From: Thermoguttaceae bacterium
GTDB taxonomy: Bacteria; Planctomycetota; Planctomycetia; Pirellulales; Thermoguttaceae
Direction: 5' to 3'
Length of the DNA stretch: 64,000 bases
Assembly (NCBI GenBank): GCA_025060325.1
Contig: JANXBW010000005.1
Location: forward strand, 1 to 64,000
Shown: positions 19,753 through 28,479 of the stretch, piece after piece
Layout of the letters: the number at the start of each line of letters is the position of its first letter
How positions within the stretch are numbered: position 1 is the stretch's first letter
The notes under the pieces: generated by a model
The model's database searches: none
What the model was told of the DNA's origin: nothing
The model's input: only the letters and a program-made list of their open reading frames with translations
Position numbers and translations under genes: made by a program

Positions 19753-20559
19753 TTAAGGGGAAAGTAAGATGATCAACAGCTCCTCAAGCCGCCGATCCCT
19801 TTGGACACTTCCGGTTATCGATAGGTGCCGTGGTCTTTCCTGCCGGAGCAACTCCAGAACCTGCCTATAGAGTTCTTGTTCCCGTTTATAATCACCTCGT
19901 GCGTAGGCCCGCTGAGCCTCCCGCAAAAGGAGCTGATAGGCTTGCCGGGGCGTGGGGTCATCAAGCTCAGCGAAGTACTCCTGCTCAATCAAGTAGCGGG
20001 CGCGTACCTTGGCGGGGCTTTCCGGATTTGGGCCGGTGCCAAAATCCACAAAGATAAGCGCAAGCGACACCACGACACTTGTGCACAGGATGATTAAAAG
20101 CACAAGAGGGTGCACGCCGCGGGATTTGGCCTCCTGGGAAGTTGGGGTTTCGTCGTCAGCCAGCCTTAGGGAGGGTAACCGGCCGTCAGGAGCCAGCACT
20201 AGGGCGGCGGGGACAGAGTCCTCGACCACAAGCCGAGCAACCCGCTTGGGCGGAGCGAACGGATCTGCGCCGCCAAATGCACCAACTGTTGGGGGCTGCG
20301 GCGACACTACCTCACCGGCCGTGCGAAGTTCTCCGGCTGGCGCGGCGGGAACCTTGGCAGAGGTATCCCCTTCGCGGCCCTCTTCACCCGGCCGAGCTGC
20401 TCGGGCAAGTTTCGCAGGTCCTTCGAGTTTCGCTTCCTCCCCACCGGGCGGGACTCGGAAGCTTGAACTGCAGCCAGGGCAGACTGCCTTCCTCCCGGCC
20501 AATGAGGCCGGAACTTGGATCTCTTGGCGGCATTGCGGACAGCGGATGGCAAGCGGCAT
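19753..20559 (-). CDS. Zinc-ribbon single-pass membrane protein
   Basis: About 268 residues from the ATG at 20559; AAAGGT sits 8 bases upstream, which argues against the in-frame GTG at 20574. An N-terminal zinc ribbon has CPQC (C7, C10) and CPGC (C27, C30), the type found at the start of many planctomycete regulatory and kinase-linked proteins. A low-complexity Pro/Ala/Glu-rich linker follows, then a transmembrane helix (LVLLIILCTSVVVSLALIFV, about 150-169). A short helical C-terminal part contains RDYKREQELYRQVLELL, resembling one TPR-like hairpin. It is probably co-transcribed with the kinase gene 39 bases downstream and may be an accessory or scaffold for it (inference). Function unknown. 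Confidence 0.8.
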   Translation of the reverse strand: MPLAIRCPQCRQEIQVPASLAGRKAVCPGCSSSFRVPPGGEEAKLEGPAKLARAARPGEEGREGDTSAKVPAAPAGELRTAGEVVSPQPPTVGAFGGADPFAPPKRVARLVVEDSVPAALVLAPDGRLPSLRLADDETPTSQEAKSRGVHPLVLLIILCTSVVVSLALIFVDFGTGPNPESPAKVRARYLIEQEYFAELDDPTPRQAYQLLLREAQRAYARGDYKREQELYRQVLELLRQERPRHLSITGSVQRDRRLEELLIILLSP

Positions 20560-20822
20560 CGATTGACCTTTCACTTGACCGCCAGGAGCGTCCTCCTCTA
20601 ATCGGCTGTCACTTCAAGCATCGTTTGCCACCCCTGGCCAAAGGCCTCAAGCTTCCCTTCAGCTTGGCTTCGTCTCAAGCGGCGGATAGCCCTCGCAGAA
20701 ACGGATAGCGTAGTACCCGCCCAAGCGAAGTCGGCCGGCTCGGACAATTCAACGCCGCCAAAGTCCTCCTATCAAGCTGCCAAGGACTCTCGTCCGGCCG
20801 GTACCCCCCTTCTTCTCGAATT

Positions 20823-21755
20823 TTAGAAAAACAATCCGAAGCTCCAGTAGTTAAGCAGGAATGGTCCGACGATGATAAGCGCCGCTGCCACCATTACGAG
20901 GACTGCCGGCAGCAGCATATTGACCCCGGCTTCCGCGGCGATGGTCTCGGCGCGCTGGCTTCGCTTGATTCGGAGCACATCCGCTTGCATTCGGAACACA
21001 TGAGCTATTGGCGTTCCCAGCTCCTCTCCCTGTAGGATGGAACCGATAATGCTGCTAATTTCGTCATCTTGCAGGCGGTCTTTCATGGCGGAAAAGGCCT
21101 CCGCCCGAGTTTTACCCAAATTTAGATCGGCCAATACACGCCCGAACTCCTCCGCGATGGGGTGACCGCGGAACTCTTCGACAGCTTGTGCCAGGGCGTT
21201 TAGGAAGGTGGCCCCCGCCTCGATTAGCAGTGTCAGCAGATCCAGCAGATACGGTAAGCGTCGCTTGATGAGGCGGAGCCTCATTGCAGCTTTATTTGCC
21301 AGGCGGCGGCGCAATAAATAGACTACCGCGATGTATAACAACATCGTGATAAACACCCCTGTCACAGGGCCAAAGGAACCTACCGCCAAGTAGCCATAAA
21401 ACGGGGCAAGGAGCAAGCCGACTAGCTCCATTCTCCCCAGGTACTCCTCCGGTAGCCAAAATCGGGAGAGGCCGGCCGCGTTGATGTCCCGCTGAATGCC
21501 CGGAAGTGCCTCGGCCAAGGCAGCCCTATTGAATCGAGCAAGAAACTGAATGATGGGGCCAAAAAGCCGGAAAAGCCAATCCTCTCGCCGAAGGTGGTGC
21601 ACCCGCGACACATCGTAACGCCATTCGTCAGCAGAGGCCTCCTCCCCCATTTGCAATGTCCGGGCAAGCCACCAGATTAGTGAAAAGGCACTAAGCCCCA
21701 TACATATGCTGGCAACCAGTAGGGGCCATTCTTCCCCGGCAAGATTTGGGTCCAT
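20823..21755 (-). CDS. tadC: TadC-like type II secretion F domain protein
   Basis: About 310 residues from the ATG at 21755 (GGGAG upstream; a start at 21779 is also open). It is a GspF/T2SSF-family inner-membrane platform protein of the Tad/Flp pilus. An N-terminal membrane helix (about 8-30) is followed by a cytoplasmic stretch, a membrane pair (about 106-145), and the helical F domain with LPYLLDLLTLLIEAGATFLN and ILQGEELGTPIAHVFRMQAD. C-terminal membrane helices include MLLPAVLVMVAAALIIVGPF. With TadB it would form the platform on which the TadA ATPase works. The order TadA, TadB, TadC matches canonical tad operons. It ends the pilus locus. Confidence 0.9.
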   Translation of the reverse strand: MDPNLAGEEWPLLVASICMGLSAFSLIWWLARTLQMGEEASADEWRYDVSRVHHLRREDWLFRLFGPIIQFLARFNRAALAEALPGIQRDINAAGLSRFWLPEEYLGRMELVGLLLAPFYGYLAVGSFGPVTGVFITMLLYIAVVYLLRRRLANKAAMRLRLIKRRLPYLLDLLTLLIEAGATFLNALAQAVEEFRGHPIAEEFGRVLADLNLGKTRAEAFSAMKDRLQDDEISSIIGSILQGEELGTPIAHVFRMQADVLRIKRSQRAETIAAEAGVNMLLPAVLVMVAAALIIVGPFLLNYWSFGLFF

Positions 21756-21924
21756 CCTAGGCTCCCAGAATGTGCACAAACTATTCTGTTAGGTCACCAG
21801 TTTCTTCTTCGCGCGCTGGTGTAAACACGCTTTTGTCAATGATTCGGCTTGTTCACGGTTTCGTTTAGCTCGCCTTGGATTGCCCCGACCGTGGGCCCGA
21901 TGCGCCCTGGCCAGCTGCTAAACC

Positions 21925-22770
21925 TTAGATGTCCGGATTGAGGATCAACCTCGCCCAGAAATAGGCGATAACATTCAGTACCACGGCAATTCCCAGGATG
22001 AATTGCCCCAAAGTGGTACGAAACAAAAGGGAAGTGTTTACCGGATCCACGTACCAGTAAGCCGCAAGGACGCAGATCGGGATGATTGCCATATAAATAG
22101 CCGACTTTCGCGCCTGGGCCGTTTCCGACAAGATTTTTCGCTCAAGCCGTTGAAGTTCTAGCACAGACTGGGCAATGCGCTCGACGGTTTCGCTCAGTCG
22201 GCCACCGCTTTCGTGACTGGCCATTAGGGCAGCTGCGAAAAGCGCGAAGTTTTCGCTTTTGAGCCGCCCTTTGGCCTCGGCCAAAGTTTGTACCAGAGGT
22301 TTCCCCATGTTGTACTCAGCCACGATCTGCTGAAATTCCCAGTTAATTGGCCGGGGACACCGTAAGGCGAGGATTTCCAGTGCCTGTGCCAGCGACAAAC
22401 CGGCACGAATAGCGTTGGTAAATGTGACCATCGCATCGGCAAGCTGTTCTTCAATCCTGCGTCGGCGTCGCTCGGCCATTCGCCGCAAAAGGTACCATGG
22501 TGCGGCAAGAAGGAAGATGGCCGTGAGCACGGCAAAAACCATGTTTTCGAATATCACCGCAAAAAGAACAAAGAAGGCAACCACCAGGATGAGCCACCCG
22601 ATAAGATATCCCCGCAAGTAGCGAACGGGTGCCCGCAGGCGGCGGAGCTTATCAGCAAAATCCTGTTCAATCCAAGAGAAGCCTTGTGCCAGGTATTCCC
22701 CGCCGGAAAAGACTCCGACCGCGATGGCCAGACCAATGGCGATACTTCCCAAAAGCGGGTCAAGTTCCAT
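21925..22770 (-). CDS. tadB: TadB-like type II secretion F domain protein
   Basis: A 281-residue inner-membrane platform protein of the Tad pilus. Hydrophobic segments lie at about 5-25, 55-95 and near the C-terminus. The cytoplasmic F domain carries RAGLSLAQALEILALRC and FAAALMASHESGGRLSE, the typical TadB/GspF patterns. The ATG at 22770 is preceded by a strong GGGAGG, and only 19 bases separate it from the upstream ATPase gene, so the two are one transcript. The length is close to the family norm. It is predicted to couple ATP hydrolysis by the FHA-bearing TadA to pilin assembly. Confidence 0.92.
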   Translation of the reverse strand: MELDPLLGSIAIGLAIAVGVFSGGEYLAQGFSWIEQDFADKLRRLRAPVRYLRGYLIGWLILVVAFFVLFAVIFENMVFAVLTAIFLLAAPWYLLRRMAERRRRRIEEQLADAMVTFTNAIRAGLSLAQALEILALRCPRPINWEFQQIVAEYNMGKPLVQTLAEAKGRLKSENFALFAAALMASHESGGRLSETVERIAQSVLELQRLERKILSETAQARKSAIYMAIIPICVLAAYWYVDPVNTSLLFRTTLGQFILGIAVVLNVIAYFWARLILNPDI

Positions 22771-22789
22771 CCTTTAGCCTCCCTGTGGG

Positions 22790-24751
22790 TCAGGAGCTGC
22801 TCGGTCGAGCGGGGGTTGGCGGGGTGGGTTCTGCCGCTTCCGACCACGCGCCCCGCCATGTGGAAGTGTCAACGCCGTAGAGAAATCGCGGGTCAAGAAG
22901 CCCTTTGTCGACAAGCGAGTCAATAAACGAGGGCAAATATCCCGTAGGAAGAAGGGTCTTGCCGTCGCGGAAGTTGAAGATGTCAAGAAGGATTATCTGG
23001 TTAAGCTCCGGATCGAATCGTGCTACCTCGGTGATTTGTGACACAACACGGCGTCCGCCCGGCAGTCGCGTCAAGTGCACGATAATATCAATTGCCGAGG
23101 CAATTTGCCGGTGAATAGAGCTTATCGGCAATTCGGCGGCCATAAGGATGAGGATTTCCAGCCGCTCGATCACTTCCCGGGCACTGTTGGCGTGCACAGT
23201 GGTCATCGATCCCTCGTGCCCAGTGTTCATCGCCTGAATCATATCCAGCGCTTCCGGCCCACGGCATTCACCGACAATGATTCGGTCCGGGCGCATCCGC
23301 AGGGCATTCCGGACTAGGTCCCTGATCGTGTACGCACCAGTTCCTTCCACGCTAGCCATCTTGGTCTCCAGCGACACCACATGCTCTTGGTGCAACCGAA
23401 GCTCGCAGGTGTCTTCAATGGTAATAATGCGTTCTCGGTTGGGAATAAAGCTGCTTAGAACATTGAGCATGGTGGTCTTGCCGGTACCTGTCCCGCCACT
23501 CACCAGAATGCTGCGGCGGTCGATCACACAGGCCCGCAAAAAGGCAGCCGCCGCCGGCGTAAGTGTCCCCATCTCAATGAGATCCTCGACGGTGAATCGC
23601 TGCACCGGAAATTTGCGGATGGTCAAACAAGGGCCCTTTACGGCCAACGGCGGGATGATAGCGTTGACACGGGAACCGTCCGGGAGTCTGGCATCAACCA
23701 GCGGTTGGCTTCTATCAATGCGGCGGCCTACCTGAGCTACGATCCGCTCAATGATCGCTTCCGTGACTTTGTCGGAGATAAAGCGACGCCCCGAGCGCTC
23801 GATTACGCCATTTCGTTCAATGTAAATTTGGTCGCTTGAGACGACCATGATTTCCGTCACCGTGGGTGCCCGCAAGAGGTCTTCAAGCGGTCCGTAGCCG
23901 AAGATTGTGTCCTTGAGCTCCTTTTTTAACACCCGAAGGACAAGATATCGCTTGAGCTCGCGGTGTAGATGAGGCCGGAGAAGCGGCAACACCTCGTGGA
24001 AGTGTTGTTCCACCTGCGAAACTTTTTCCGTCGTATCCCGAAGTCGTGACAAACCAAGGCGCTCGCGGACGAATTGCAGCAAAGCGTGAATTTCAGTCTC
24101 TCGCTCCGGGACGAGCGTGGCCGGGACGTCAAACTGTGTTGACACCAGCGAAGCTAGGTCGAAAAAGGCGGGTTCCCCAGAATCCACTAAGATTTGGTTG
24201 ACGGTTAGATCCCGGATCGCCAGGGCAGCAAGTTCTTCCAGAATGAGATCGTTCTCTGGGGAGAAGACCCCAAGTTCCCGACAGATTTCCTCAATATGGT
24301 TCTCAAGAAGGAGGATGGTGGCCCGGTCAGGCCGCCGCTGCGCTTCAAATTCGTAAAGATCGAGCCGTTCCAGAAGTTTTCGGTGGATTTTTAGTTCCAG
24401 GTCGGCAAAAACCGAGCGGAGGTGCGCTTCCAGTTCGCTTCGGCTTACGGTTTGCGGTTTTTCCGCCTCGAAAGTCAATGTGAACGGCCAAATGCGGACC
24501 TTCGTGCCCGGCTCGAAGACCGCAGTTTGTCCACCGAGAATTTCTTCCTCTCCGACTAAGCAGCTATTTAAGCCAATGTTATGTAAGATTAGCTTTCCAT
24601 CTTGAAGCCGGACAATAGCGTGGCGACGGGAGACAAGCGGACTATTAAGCACGATCGTGTTGGAAGGATCCCGACCGATGGTAATTTCGGAAGCATCCAC
24701 TTCCACCATCGTGCGACGACTTTCGTGGATGCGGTTGTACCATACACGCAT
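22790..24751 (-). CDS. tadA: TadA/CpaF secretion ATPase with N-terminal FHA domain
   Basis: About 653 residues; the ATG at 24751 has GGAGG eight bases upstream and is preferred over a start at 24829. Residues 22-95 form an FHA domain with the phosphothreonine-binding set GR (26-27), SRRH (41-44) and N58. A helical CpaF N-terminal region follows (about 105-290). The secretion ATPase core has Walker A GGTGTGKTT (419-427), the Asp box IEDTCE (445-450), Walker B RIIVGE with Glu495, and the His box region TTVHANS (517-523). It powers Flp pilus assembly or retraction in the cytoplasm. An FHA domain is not standard on TadA. Because FHA domains bind phosphothreonine, the pump may be controlled by a Ser/Thr kinase such as the one at 16396-19713 (inference). 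Confidence 0.95.
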   Translation of the reverse strand: MRVWYNRIHESRRTMVEVDASEITIGRDPSNTIVLNSPLVSRRHAIVRLQDGKLILHNIGLNSCLVGEEEILGGQTAVFEPGTKVRIWPFTLTFEAEKPQTVSRSELEAHLRSVFADLELKIHRKLLERLDLYEFEAQRRPDRATILLLENHIEEICRELGVFSPENDLILEELAALAIRDLTVNQILVDSGEPAFFDLASLVSTQFDVPATLVPERETEIHALLQFVRERLGLSRLRDTTEKVSQVEQHFHEVLPLLRPHLHRELKRYLVLRVLKKELKDTIFGYGPLEDLLRAPTVTEIMVVSSDQIYIERNGVIERSGRRFISDKVTEAIIERIVAQVGRRIDRSQPLVDARLPDGSRVNAIIPPLAVKGPCLTIRKFPVQRFTVEDLIEMGTLTPAAAAFLRACVIDRRSILVSGGTGTGKTTMLNVLSSFIPNRERIITIEDTCELRLHQEHVVSLETKMASVEGTGAYTIRDLVRNALRMRPDRIIVGECRGPEALDMIQAMNTGHEGSMTTVHANSAREVIERLEILILMAAELPISSIHRQIASAIDIIVHLTRLPGGRRVVSQITEVARFDPELNQIILLDIFNFRDGKTLLPTGYLPSFIDSLVDKGLLDPRFLYGVDTSTWRGAWSEAAEPTPPTPARPSSS

Positions 24752-24845
24752 GCAGTTTACCTCCGCGTTGATAGATGAGACTGCCCTCGCTGCCCCACTG
24801 GGGAGCTTATACCCTGCCGCTTTAGTCATTTACCGGTGTCAACCT

Positions 24846-25595
24846 TCACCGGCCCTTGCCATGCAGCATCACCGCGACTGGCCGATATCCGGTGGCATCA
24901 AGAAGTTGCTTTAGTTTGACAACCTCTGGCGGTACTTTTCCCTGCGAATCCAGAGCGATGCGAATGCCGATCACATTTTCGTGACTGGCGGGGACTCGGG
25001 TAGCACGAAAGACTTCTGCCGAGCCGACCCGACTGCCGACCGAGGCCACCGTGAACGGCCCTACAACCTCTACTTGGTCAGCGGGTTGAGGGATGGTCGC
25101 CTGGGTACTTTCCGGTTCATCCGCCGGGTTGGTGGTGGGCTGAGACGGCGGAAGCATCCCTCGAGAGATCAAAAACGACACTCGGTCGCCAGGATTGACC
25201 AGACTGGGCACGAAAGATTTCGTGTCCACCGGGATCCACAGAAGTACTTCGTTGGGTTCAAGGCGCAGTTCGGCCGGCGGGGTACGAATGTCATCGGCAA
25301 AAAGGAGCGACCCACCCGGCTTGGCCCGAACAATGGCCTGCCCGATGACGCTATTCCAGGCGGTGTCCCTCAAGGCAAATTGGTCAAGATTCCCTACATA
25401 GGGTTTCGGAACACCCACCCGGACCAAATCGCCTTCTGTCAGCCGATGACCCTCAGGTAGGTCGCGGTCCAGGCGAATCCCGATAAAGTGAACCATTTCG
25501 ATTTGCCCCGCTTTGCTCTGAAGGTACAGGTAATTAAATCCTGCCCCTACAAGGCCCAAAGCAATGGCTAAGAAGAGCCCGTAGATCCCTTTCAT
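24846..25595 (-). CDS. cpaB: CpaB/RcpC-like Flp pilus assembly protein
   Basis: A 249-residue periplasmic protein with an N-terminal membrane anchor (residues about 3-22). A SAF-type domain follows, with the pattern DLPEGHRLTEGDLVRVGVP and VIGQAIVRAKPGGSLLFADD (about 45-105). Then comes the RcpC region with VLLWIPVDTKSFVPSLVNPGDRVSFLI shape, of which only the first part is quoted here. CpaB/RcpC proteins assist secretin and pilus assembly in Tad systems, and the SAF domain is thought to bind peptidoglycan or glycans. The ribosome-binding site is weak. A 375-base gap upstream suggests it heads a transcript cpaB-tadA-tadB-tadC. It is one of few outer-envelope pilus components visible here, as no secretin gene is present. 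Confidence 0.85.
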   Translation of the reverse strand: MKGIYGLFLAIALGLVGAGFNYLYLQSKAGQIEMVHFIGIRLDRDLPEGHRLTEGDLVRVGVPKPYVGNLDQFALRDTAWNSVIGQAIVRAKPGGSLLFADDIRTPPAELRLEPNEVLLWIPVDTKSFVPSLVNPGDRVSFLISRGMLPPSQPTTNPADEPESTQATIPQPADQVEVVGPFTVASVGSRVGSAEVFRATRVPASHENVIGIRIALDSQGKVPPEVVKLKQLLDATGYRPVAVMLHGKGR

Positions 25596-25970
25596 GATGA
25601 CTGCTTTTCTTCTCTTCTAAGTGGCTTTGTCCCGAAGTGGTAACGGACCGTTCACCTCGTCGTCGACCAATCTCCGGACACCGGTAAAGATGAAGCCAAA
25701 GCTTCCTGTGGCAGCATTTTCTGAAAGGTTGATAAAACCCTTTGAATACTTCTCGAGATTGCCGATTCCGTGGCGTGACACCCGCTTTATGTTCGGGCGG
25801 ACACCTTGGCCGACTCCGTATGTTTGAGGTGCCCTGGCATCTGCTGAACCTTGCGAGCTGGCTATAAAGCGGCCTTTGCCATTACCACCAAGAGATCATG
25901 TGACCGTGATACGCTTTGCAGCCCAGGGATATTTCGGAAAACAGCCGGCTAATATTTCCGCAGTTTGCTT
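25596..25970. promoter_or_regulatory. Gap inside the Tad locus
   Basis: No coding frame with support. The gap splits the pilus genes into two same-strand groups and probably contains the promoter of the cpaB-tadA-tadB-tadC group. No boxes are claimed. Confidence 0.35.
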
Positions 25971-27221
25971 TTAATCCCGGTTTTGGGGCTGACCAGTTCG
26001 AGCCGGAACTGCCTCGGCTGGGGAGCTCAAGGCATCCTGACGGATTCGTTCCAGAAGGACCAGCCCGTAGTAATCGCCCCGATCTGCAGGCAGGATCGCA
26101 ACTTCGAGGTAGGCAGAACCGCCCTCCGTAGCTCGCCACGCTGTTTGTCGCAGACAATTTCCTTGGCGGGTCCATTTCTCTTGCGCTTGCCATCCTTCGG
26201 AGACAAAAAGCTTGTTGAAATACTCCATCCAAGCTTGCGGTGGGCCGGCACCTCGGAACAGTACCTGCGCTCCCAGAAGTGGTGTATCCAGTGCCACAAT
26301 AACCGACGCCTCCGGTGGTACCCAGCTTGTCAACCATGGACCGGCTGGCGTGTCGCGGTCGTCAGCCTGGCTAGTATTTGTGGTATCCAAACGACTTTCG
26401 GTGGAAGCCGGTACGTATTGTTCCCCGGTAGTGAGGTCCACAGGGCTTGGACCGGCTTTTAATCCACGATACCAAAACAGATCAAGCTGCCAAGTCTGCT
26501 CCTTAAGCTGTCGAGCGATGCCGAAAGCGACGGCCCGTTTACTGGCGGATGCTTCTGATTGTTGCTGAGGGCCTTCTGACCAATCCGAGGTGGCTGCCGG
26601 AGTCCGCGGAGATAAGGTCCGCACGGCCACCGATACCGGCGTGGAGGCCGGCAAAAGCCATGCCTCCAGGCCCGGGCCAATCGTCTCTTTCATCCACACA
26701 CTGGTATCTGAGCCTAACGCAGAGATTGGCACGGGGGCAAATTTGGTTTCCGCGTCTGCCTCTTGGTCTCCACTGTCCGAGGCTAGCTGCCCATAATGAG
26801 CGGTCAACTCGGCTAGCTGCTGGATAACAGTCTCGCCACTACCCTCCACAACATGCCGGGACCATGCCCACGGAATTGCCCCGAAAAAACTCACGGCGGT
26901 TCCCTCTGCCGGAAGTTGAGGAGTTCCTTTCGGGGGTAAGAGACTGGCCGGCGGCATGGCCCCAGGCGACCTTGGCGTCATAAGCCTTTCCGGGGGGGAG
27001 GGTTCCTTCCACCAAGAAATCACCTGCCTTGCAAACGCCACAGCTGCGGCTACGACAAGAAGCGTGGCCAGGGTATTTGTCGACAGCAAGAAAAGCCACC
27101 GAGCAACCCGCCCCCATTCTTGGCCAGCACGACTGACCGAAGCCTTAAGATCCGCCGACAAATCGGCCGGCCTTGTCCCACCGTTTTTGGCGGGCAAATG
27201 ATCCTGATTAATCGACGGCAT
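25971..27221 (-). CDS. Tad-locus membrane protein of unknown function
   Basis: A 416-residue protein I do not recognise. It has a short basic N-terminus, one clear transmembrane helix (about 45-65, TNTLATLLVVAAAVAFA) and a long exported part rich in Pro, Ser and Thr (about 75-250). A folded C-terminal part contains SVIVALDTPLLGAQVLFRG and YLEVAILPADRG. Its start overlaps the end of the upstream TadE-like gene by 14 bases, so the two are translationally coupled. Position within the Tad locus suggests a periplasmic pilus accessory protein, possibly filling a TadD- or secretin-pilotin-like role, but nothing in the sequence proves that. Confidence 0.75.
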   Translation of the reverse strand: MPSINQDHLPAKNGGTRPADLSADLKASVSRAGQEWGRVARWLFLLSTNTLATLLVVAAAVAFARQVISWWKEPSPPERLMTPRSPGAMPPASLLPPKGTPQLPAEGTAVSFFGAIPWAWSRHVVEGSGETVIQQLAELTAHYGQLASDSGDQEADAETKFAPVPISALGSDTSVWMKETIGPGLEAWLLPASTPVSVAVRTLSPRTPAATSDWSEGPQQQSEASASKRAVAFGIARQLKEQTWQLDLFWYRGLKAGPSPVDLTTGEQYVPASTESRLDTTNTSQADDRDTPAGPWLTSWVPPEASVIVALDTPLLGAQVLFRGAGPPQAWMEYFNKLFVSEGWQAQEKWTRQGNCLRQTAWRATEGGSAYLEVAILPADRGDYYGLVLLERIRQDALSSPAEAVPARTGQPQNRD

Positions 27222-28293
27222 TTCGCAGCTCGTTCAGGTATTGCTGAAGAAGAGCAATCCGGTCCTGAAGATTCTGTATTTCGCCTCGGATACTTAGAGC
27301 CACCTGCGGCGGGACGCCTGCTGCCAGTTGATTCTGTAGCTCGTGGATAACCTGGGTATAAAGGGCGATAAATGCCTCGACCATGTTTTGTGGCACCCCG
27401 CCGATCCGTTGACGATTTCCCTGCGAATCAGTGACGATTCGCCCTTCGATATCGTCCATTAATCGGGCAACCGCCTTTTGCGCGTCCGTGTGATCGAGGC
27501 TGCAGAACCGGTGAAGCCGGGGATGAAAATCGGGTGGGCCGATTCGCCAATTGAAGCGCTTCGCATACGCAATAAACTCATCATCCCGATCAAGAGGCGC
27601 CAGTGCCGGTCGAAATGGCGCGTACAAGATGGCCAAAGCAGCCTGGCGATATGCGTCCGCATAAGCCGCTGAGGCCTTAGGCAACTCATACAACACCGGA
27701 ACTCGTCGTTCATTGGTGGTAAAAAGCCCCATTTCTCTGTGGTCCCAGAATTGTTGCACAAGTTGCGTCCGTGAATTGACTTGGTAAGGGGGAAGATTAG
27801 AGGCTAACGGAAATCGGCGGGTCAGGTCCGCGGAACCCTCAAGCAGTCCCCGCCCTGGGTCTAGGAGCTGGTCTCGCACGACAAAGCCATTGGGTAGCGG
27901 ACCACGTACGACCGGATGATTGACCCTCGGGTCATCAAGGCTCGCCAATTTACCGCCCCCTGAGACGCCCAAGCTTGCCGAGGCGGGCCAGTATTCAGGA
28001 CGAGGTAGTTGCAGACCACTCCTTGGCCACCGAGAACTCCAAACGGCATGCCTTGCGGCTGCAAGGCTTCGCACCTTCCACGACGCCGCAGTTCCGTAAT
28101 TGATGATAAGTACCATCATCAACAAAAGGAGGGGCAAAGCAAGGACAAGTTCCATCATCGCCAAGCCGGCCAGGAGACGCCGGTGACGGAGAACTTCCTG
28201 CGCTGGTTTCCGGGCGAGGATAGCCCCTCCCGAGGCCTTCCCCGAGTATCGTATCCATCTCATTGGACTATCATCCCACCGGTTAGCAGGCAT
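27208..28293 (-). CDS. TadE-like pseudopilin
   Basis: A 361-residue protein with a single N-terminal hydrophobic segment in TadE context: GLAMMELVLALPLLLLMMVL (about 44-63). It keeps the Glu that prepilin-peptidase substrates need soon after the cleavage point. TadE/TadF pseudopilins are processed by the Tad prepilin peptidase and help assemble the Flp fibre. The exported part is large (about 300 residues) compared with ordinary TadE (about 150-200). It ends in a coiled-coil-like helix (PPQVALSIRGEIQNLQDRIA). The start is uncertain, with ATGs at 28293 and 28263. It overlaps the next gene by 14 bases. Confidence 0.75.
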   Translation of the reverse strand: MPANRWDDSPMRWIRYSGKASGGAILARKPAQEVLRHRRLLAGLAMMELVLALPLLLLMMVLIINYGTAASWKVRSLAAARHAVWSSRWPRSGLQLPRPEYWPASASLGVSGGGKLASLDDPRVNHPVVRGPLPNGFVVRDQLLDPGRGLLEGSADLTRRFPLASNLPPYQVNSRTQLVQQFWDHREMGLFTTNERRVPVLYELPKASAAYADAYRQAALAILYAPFRPALAPLDRDDEFIAYAKRFNWRIGPPDFHPRLHRFCSLDHTDAQKAVARLMDDIEGRIVTDSQGNRQRIGGVPQNMVEAFIALYTQVIHELQNQLAAGVPPQVALSIRGEIQNLQDRIALLQQYLNELRNAVD

Positions 28294-28479
28294 CGATTTG
28301 TGCGGCTCAAATTCTTTTCACCGCGCTCTCGGCTATTTTGTTGCCAATTGTTTCGAGTGCCCCCAGGGGAAGATTCGAATTGGCAGCTTGTCAGTCCCTC
28401 CAGAAGGCCATTTTTCCTCCCACTGATCGGATCTGGTTGGTCTTTACAGGCCGTAGTGGGATTCGCTTAGAACATCCTC

